9,586 nucleotides of DNA. Source: Candidatus Dojkabacteria bacterium. Lineage in GTDB: Bacteria; Patescibacteriota; Dojkabacteria; SC72; T1SED10-24. The DNA lies in NCBI GenBank assembly GCA_003560355.1, contig PWIP01000025.1, positions 1 to 9,586 on the forward strand, in the 5' to 3' direction. Within the stretch, counting starts at the first letter, position 1. Every line of letters begins with the position of its first letter. A model generated the notes under the pieces. That model saw only the letters and a list, made by a program, of their open reading frames with translations. It did no database searches and had not been told where the DNA came from. Made by a program: the position numbers and the translations under genes. Below, one piece after another: positions 6,313 to 9,586 of this stretch.

Positions 6313-7721
6313 TTTGTCATTTTTATATTCTTATTTATTTTTTCCAAAACTTTCTTTAAATCTTTCTTTAACTCTCCTTCTTTTGTAACTATACCATCTA
6401 AAGTTTGTATTCGTGCTATTTCATGGTCAGGGCTAACAAGTTGTCCTTCTTTTGTCGCTAGTACTAAATATTCTCCAGGTATTATATCTTGAATATTATA
6501 TCCTTCTCCAGTCCTTATGAAACGATCTGCATGTTGCATATATATTCCTTGTTCAATATTTTCAGAAACTTTTTGTTTTGATTTTTTTGTATTACGAATA
6601 AATATTTGTGAAGCATCTATTGGTATTATTGCAAGTTTATTCTGTTCTTCAATATACCTTTGTATATTTTTGTTTGCTAGTCCTTTGTGAAAATATCTAT
6701 TTAAAAATCTGATGTATGGAGTATCTTGTTCAAAGAGAAATTCTGCAATGTGGAAGGCTTGAAGAGGGATAAATTCTTCATTGAGCATAAGTTTTGTATG
6801 CATTGGTGTTGAAGCTGGTTGTCGGGCATTTATTTCAATTAAATAGATTCTTTCTTTTGGAGTAATTATGAAGTCTACACCTAACATCCCCTTGTATCCA
6901 ACTGATAGTAATTCTGCTTCTATTTTTTTGAGTATTTCTTGTATATGCTTTTGATTTTTTTGAGATATTTTTTCAGGATATTGCCAATCATTTCCAATCG
7001 TACCACCCTTTTTTGAAGTGAATTCTTTAATCCCCGTTATTTGATATGAAATACCTCCATATACAATTCCAAATCTTGTTACACAAGCATTTAGAGTGTA
7101 CACATCGCCTTGTACAAATTCTGCTATTCTTGCAAGTCTGTTGCTGTATTTTTCTCTCTCTTTTCTATAGTCTTTTTCATTTTCTATGAAAAAAGTATTG
7201 TTACCTGTATGACCTCTGTTGTATTGAATAACCATTTTATCTCCTAGTTTTTCTTTTAATTTTGAGTAATTGGTTTTATTTAGCGTTGAGATTATGGTTT
7301 TTGGAAAAAAGGATTGAAGTGTTTTTAAACTATTATACTGTGATATTTTTAATTCAAATCTCTTGTTTAGTGCAGACGTTGTATTTAGAAGTTTGTAGCC
7401 TAATTTTTCACAGGTCTTTTCTATTTGTAAAGATACTTTAAAAACAATGATGTTTGGTTTTGCATCTCCTGGAGTGTTTCTTCTAATATATTCTTGTACT
7501 TTTGCATTTTGTAGAATTTTGTTTGAATTGCGAAATATTGGATTGGGTTTTTTCTCTTCTCTTGCCAGGGAAAAAACATTTATACCTTTTTCAATAGCTA
7601 CATCAAGTAGAGGATTGTCATCAGAGCATACTATGTGGTAACCACCGATTATGTTTTCTAGCCCAAGTGCCCTTTCAGGGTCATTGCAAACGAAAAATAT
7701 TGGTTTATTTAACTCCTCCAT
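6309..7721 (-). CDS. ATP-grasp carboxylate-amine ligase
   Basis: A 470-residue cytosolic protein with an ATP-grasp core. These enzymes form an acyl-phosphate from a carboxylate and ATP, then couple it to an amine. Visible parts are an N-terminal Rossmann-like segment (FFVCNDPERALG, 9-20), the glycine-containing ATP loop VIQYNRGHTGNNTFFI (164-179), EFVQGDVYTLN (201-211), the strand GMLGVDFII (278-286), and the metal-binding YLIEINARQPAS (293-304, with Glu296 and Asn298). The EINARQPAS motif favours the amino-acid/peptide ligase branch. It does not look like D-Ala-D-Ala ligase, which is shorter and has a different loop. About 130 residues follow the core, ending in a beta-rich stretch (IIPGEYLVLATKEGQLV, 424-440 region) and a lysine-rich helix. 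The substrates are unknown. It begins immediately after the PLP-enzyme stop codon and overlaps the peptidase start by four bases. Confidence 0.85.
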   Translation of the reverse strand: MEELNKPIFFVCNDPERALGLENIIGGYHIVCSDDNPLLDVAIEKGINVFSLAREEKKPNPIFRNSNKILQNAKVQEYIRRNTPGDAKPNIIVFKVSLQIEKTCEKLGYKLLNTTSALNKRFELKISQYNSLKTLQSFFPKTIISTLNKTNYSKLKEKLGDKMVIQYNRGHTGNNTFFIENEKDYRKEREKYSNRLARIAEFVQGDVYTLNACVTRFGIVYGGISYQITGIKEFTSKKGGTIGNDWQYPEKISQKNQKHIQEILKKIEAELLSVGYKGMLGVDFIITPKERIYLIEINARQPASTPMHTKLMLNEEFIPLQAFHIAEFLFEQDTPYIRFLNRYFHKGLANKNIQRYIEEQNKLAIIPIDASQIFIRNTKKSKQKVSENIEQGIYMQHADRFIRTGEGYNIQDIIPGEYLVLATKEGQLVSPDHEIARIQTLDGIVTKEGELKKDLKKVLEKINKNIKMTK

Positions 7722-8672
7722 TTATTTTCTTCCTGTAAATATACATAATGGTTTTTTTATTTTTAACCCCTTTCGCTTTGCTTTTTTAATTGCTGCGATT
7801 GTTAAAGCACTTTCATTTGATGTTTCAATGCTCTCTTTTTCCAAAATTTGTTGAGCTTGATGAATTTCTTCATCGCTAATAACCCACCCTTTCCCATTAG
7901 TTTTTTTAATAATTTCCACTATTTCTCTCTTTCTATGCCCCACTTTATCAACTATGGATTCAGCTATACTATGTTTACTTGTTTTGTAATCTTTGTCAAA
8001 TTCAGAAACCAGGGTGTTTACTTTTGCAGTCTGAATTATATTAAAGGGTTTTTTAATATTCAATCCTTCGTATATGCCTTTCGCTGTTGTTCCACTAGAT
8101 GTTGGTATGAATATGCTGTCAAAATCTTTATCGTTTATCTCATAACCTATTGTTTTAAAACCCTCATATCCATATTTATCTGTTGAACCTCTTAGGAAAA
8201 TTAGGTTTTTGTTTTTGGCAAATTGAAATGCTTCACTTAAGGGTTTTAGAGAAAAGTGAAAGTTGTAGTTTTCAAATTCTGAGTTTTTTCTTTCTAAATG
8301 AGGTATGATTTTTTTTAAGCGAAGGAATTTTTCGTTTGTGATTTTTGAAGAAAGAAAAATGTGAAGTTTTTCACTCCTCCCTTTGAGTAAATTTATTGCA
8401 CTAATACCACTATTCCCAGAGGAGGAAATTACAAATTCTGTTTTTCCTTGTTGTAAGTGTGCTGAGATTTGAAATGCCAAACCCCTGTCTTTATGTGAAC
8501 CTGTTGGATTGAAGTCTTCTCTTTTTAAGTAAATGGTTTTAAGATTTAAGGCTTCTGCCAAATTTCTGTTTTCTTCCAATGGAGTATTGCCTTCAGAAAG
8601 AGAAAGTCTGAATTCTTCTTTGACAAAAGGTTGGAGTAGTTTAGCATGGAGCCAAATTCCAGACATATTCAT
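7722..8672 (-). CDS. Threonine-synthase-like PLP-dependent enzyme (fold type II)
   Basis: A 316-residue member of the tryptophan-synthase-beta fold. Motifs in order are EGNTPL (27-32), the PLP-lysine segment KREDFNPTGSHKDRGL (50-65) with Lys61, the phosphate loop SSSGNSG (83-89), TSSGTT (191-196), ESAL (287-290) and a terminal TGRK (313-316). NPTGS(F/H)KDRG is most like threonine synthase, but the family also includes beta-replacing synthases, dehydratases and racemases. The protein is shorter than usual threonine synthases, which mostly run 350-430 residues, and stops right after the TG motif. Nothing else in the window belongs to threonine synthesis, so it may instead make an unusual amino acid for the adjacent ATP-grasp ligase; that is inference. 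It abuts both neighbours with no gap. A second in-frame ATG at codon 3 is an alternative start. Confidence 0.83.
   Translation of the reverse strand: MNMSGIWLHAKLLQPFVKEEFRLSLSEGNTPLEENRNLAEALNLKTIYLKREDFNPTGSHKDRGLAFQISAHLQQGKTEFVISSSGNSGISAINLLKGRSEKLHIFLSSKITNEKFLRLKKIIPHLERKNSEFENYNFHFSLKPLSEAFQFAKNKNLIFLRGSTDKYGYEGFKTIGYEINDKDFDSIFIPTSSGTTAKGIYEGLNIKKPFNIIQTAKVNTLVSEFDKDYKTSKHSIAESIVDKVGHRKREIVEIIKKTNGKGWVISDEEIHQAQQILEKESIETSNESALTIAAIKKAKRKGLKIKKPLCIFTGRK
7729..7734 (-). promoter_or_regulatory. Shine-Dalgarno sequence for the ATP-grasp gene
   Basis: The minus strand reads AGGAAG seven bases before the ATG at 7721, inside the last codons of the PLP-enzyme gene. It is the best ribosome-binding site in the window, where most starts lack one, and it supports this start. 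It suggests the ATP-grasp gene is translated independently as well as by coupling. Confidence 0.6.
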
Positions 8673-9215
8673 TTATTCAAAAGTTATTCTACTCAAAAAT
8701 TCTTCATTTAGATTCATCATTTCTTCATCCTGTGATCCATCTATACATTCATATGTCATCATAACAAAATGCGGGTATTGTTCAGTTTCAAATACAGTTA
8801 GTATTGCTCTTGTACTGCCACTATACAAAAGAGAAGTATTTGCAGGGTTTCCATCTACAGTACTTTCTTCTTGTGAAATTAGTTCGTATTCAGGAAATCC
8901 TGTTTGTGTTGCTGTTGCACTTGCAAAAAGTATAGCAATCCCTTCGGATTGATTGTAAAGCCACACGCCTTCCAAATTATCAGAGTCAATTTCCCAATCT
9001 AGAGGATATTGCGCAGTATATGAAAAATCTGTGTTTGTAAAATCTTCCCACTCTGAAATTTCTTCTTCTACAATTTCTTCAGGAATACTACTGACCTCTT
9101 CTCTTTCCACAGTATCTTCTTGTACTACTTCTTCTTGCCTTTCTGTTAAAAAGTAAAAGGCTCCAAGAATTACTAGAATACATATTAATAACGGTAAAAC
9201 TATTTTTTTAGACAT
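8673..9215 (-). CDS. Membrane-anchored PsbP-like protein
   Basis: A 180-residue protein with an N-terminal signal anchor (MSKK followed by hydrophobic residues 5-23), a strongly acidic linker (about 27-58, mostly Glu), and a globular domain from about 60. FSYTAQYPLDWEID (64-77) matches the start of PsbP-like/DUF1795-like domains, which commonly read F(S/T)xxYPxxW. The only cysteine in the hydrophobic stretch (Cys12) is not in a lipobox, so a transmembrane anchor with an extracytoplasmic domain is more likely than a lipoprotein. The function of bacterial PsbP-like proteins is mostly undefined. It is the first gene of the minus-strand unit, and its TAA directly abuts the PLP-enzyme ATG. Confidence 0.72.
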   Translation of the reverse strand: MSKKIVLPLLICILVILGAFYFLTERQEEVVQEDTVEREEVSSIPEEIVEEEISEWEDFTNTDFSYTAQYPLDWEIDSDNLEGVWLYNQSEGIAILFASATATQTGFPEYELISQEESTVDGNPANTSLLYSGSTRAILTVFETEQYPHFVMMTYECIDGSQDEEMMNLNEEFLSRITFE

Positions 9216-9246
9216 TTTCTTTTTTTTATATAAATTTATGTATGGT

Positions 9247-9255
9247 ATTTTAACA
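9247..9255 (-). promoter_or_regulatory. Extended -10 promoter for the minus-strand six-gene unit
   Basis: The minus strand reads TGTTAAAAT, which fits TGnTANAAT. A start near 9240 would leave a leader of about 25 bases before the ATG at 9215, A-rich and with only a weak AAGAAA before the start. It would drive the whole unit from the PsbP-like gene to the acetyltransferase, since no other gap in that unit exceeds five bases. Confidence 0.5.
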
Positions 9256-9284
9256 CAAATATTCTTTTATGGAGAGGGGAATTA

Positions 9285-9293
9285 TGATAGAAT
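9285..9293 (+). promoter_or_regulatory. Extended -10 promoter TGATAGAAT upstream of the lysW-like gene
   Basis: These nine bases are identical to the element at 827-835. A start near 9300 would give a leader of about 34 bases before the ATG at 9334. No clear -35 or Shine-Dalgarno sequence is visible. Together with the minus-strand element at 9247-9255 it makes the 118-base gap a divergent promoter region. Confidence 0.5.
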
Positions 9294-9333
9294 TGGGTGT
9301 TGAATTTTAGAATAATTTTATCTTCTTAAAAAC

Positions 9334-9501
9334 ATGAAAAAAATTAAATGCTTAGAATGTGCAAATGACATTGAACTTGAGAGCAAGGATTACAAAATTG
9401 GGGAGGTTATTGAATGTCCTTTTTGTGGTACTGAACTAGAGATTGTAGAAGTCAAAGAGGGTGGTGATTTTGTTTTAGATGTAATTGAAGAAGAAAAATA
9501 A
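9334..9501 (+). CDS. lysW: LysW-like small zinc-ribbon protein
   Basis: A 55-residue acidic protein with two CxxC pairs, Cys6/Cys9 and Cys28/Cys31, flanking KIGEVIECPFCGTELEIVEV (21-40). The spacing and the VGE..ECPxCGxELEVV-type core match LysW, the amino-group carrier protein whose C-terminal glutamate is loaded in lysine and arginine biosynthesis of Thermus and many archaea. LysW normally ends in EDWGE; here the tail is VIEEEK, so the residue that would be loaded is not terminal. It could be a divergent carrier, one processed at its tail, or a plain zinc ribbon with another job. It is too short for many gene finders. A gene on the same strand starts two bases after its TAA. Confidence 0.72.
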   Translation: MKKIKCLECANDIELESKDYKIGEVIECPFCGTELEIVEVKEGGDFVLDVIEEEK

Positions 9502-9503
9502 TT

Positions 9504-9586
9504 ATGTCTGAGAAAGGTTCAGATAGTTTTGAAAGAGATGTAACAGATTATGTCTATTATGATAGACCCGGTAGGGAATTTCTTAC
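9504..9586 (+). CDS. Start of an unrecognised gene (runs off right edge)
   Basis: An open frame starts at ATG 9504, two bases after the lysW-like stop, and stays open to the window end. The 27 visible codons begin MSEKGSDSFERDVTDYVYYD and continue with RPGREFL. I recognise no family. It is hydrophilic with no signal peptide or P-loop in view. The tight spacing says it is co-transcribed with the lysW-like gene, and its identity would help settle whether that protein is a carrier. A weak GAAGAAG lies upstream in the lysW-like tail. Confidence 0.6.
   Translation, partial: MSEKGSDSFERDVTDYVYYDRPGREFL

Noticed and set aside
6309..7721. ATP-grasp protein as a D-Ala-D-Ala ligase
   Set aside because: It is over 100 residues longer than Ddl, lacks the Ddl-type loop, and has an EINARQPAS motif typical of other ATP-grasp ligases.
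6309..7721. ATP-grasp protein as LysX/ArgX for the LysW-like protein
   Set aside because: LysX-type ligases are about 280 residues and RimK-like; this one is 470 residues, in a different transcription unit, and lacks obvious RimK motifs. It is left only as a weak possibility.
7848..8186. Plus-strand open frame of 112 codons opposite the PLP-enzyme gene
   Set aside because: The translation is Phe/Tyr/Cys-rich with no family resemblance, and the opposite strand carries conserved PLP-enzyme motifs throughout.
8533..8952. Plus-strand open frame of 139 codons across the PLP-enzyme and PsbP-like junction
   Set aside because: It spans two well-supported minus-strand genes and is Ser-rich as expected from antisense reading; no start signal was seen.
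842..9501. Alternative genetic code with TGA as an amino acid
   Set aside because: TGA ends three genes at tight junctions with the next start, tryptophan is TGG throughout, and proteins end at expected family lengths, so the standard bacterial code fits.
1..9586. CRISPR arrays, tRNA or rRNA genes, insertion sequences
   Set aside because: Gaps are 118 bases or less, and no repeat-spacer pattern, cloverleaf, transposase or terminal inverted repeats were seen.

Overview
The window is AT-rich, tightly packed and bacterial. Genes abut or overlap by a few bases, the longest non-coding gap is about 118 bases, and Shine-Dalgarno sequences are weak or absent at most starts. TGA acts as a stop (hydrolase, murF-like and ATP-grasp genes), which argues against the TGA-recoded Gracilibacteria/Absconditabacteria and Mycoplasma codes. 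Compactness, short Mur ligases and a FemX-type transferase beside MraY suggest a Gram-positive-like, reduced-genome bacterium, most plausibly of the Candidate Phyla Radiation (Patescibacteria). The lineage is an inference and I cannot fix the phylum.

Layout. (1) 1-768, minus: the N-terminal 256 codons of a MurE-type ligase, running off the left edge. (2) 769-841: a divergent promoter region. (3) 842-4006, plus: an overlapping three-gene unit of alpha/beta hydrolase, a MurF-type ligase with an N-terminal membrane region, and a FemX-like aminoacyltransferase. (4) 3993-9215, minus: a six-gene unit transcribed right to left, namely a membrane-anchored PsbP-like protein, a threonine-synthase-like PLP enzyme, an ATP-grasp ligase, a cytosolic NlpC/P60-like cysteine peptidase, MraY and a GNAT acetyltransferase. 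It meets the femX-like gene tail to tail with a 14-base overlap. (5) 9216-9333: a second divergent promoter region. (6) 9334-9586, plus: a 55-residue LysW-like double-CxxC protein, then the start of an unrecognised gene.

How it fits together. MurE and MurF build the stem peptide, MraY transfers the precursor to the lipid carrier, and FemX-type enzymes add residues to the stem on lipid-linked or nucleotide precursors. The window is therefore mainly a peptidoglycan-precursor locus. Two features are unusual. Both Mur ligases lack a recognisable UDP-MurNAc-binding first domain: it is absent in the MurE-like protein and replaced by membrane helices in the MurF-like one. In addition, a PLP enzyme, an ATP-grasp ligase and an unexported NlpC/P60 peptidase sit directly upstream of mraY in one coupled unit, which looks like a make-ligate-trim module for a small peptide or amino-acid conjugate. 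That module is the best candidate here for an undescribed pathway, but its chemistry cannot be read from sequence alone.
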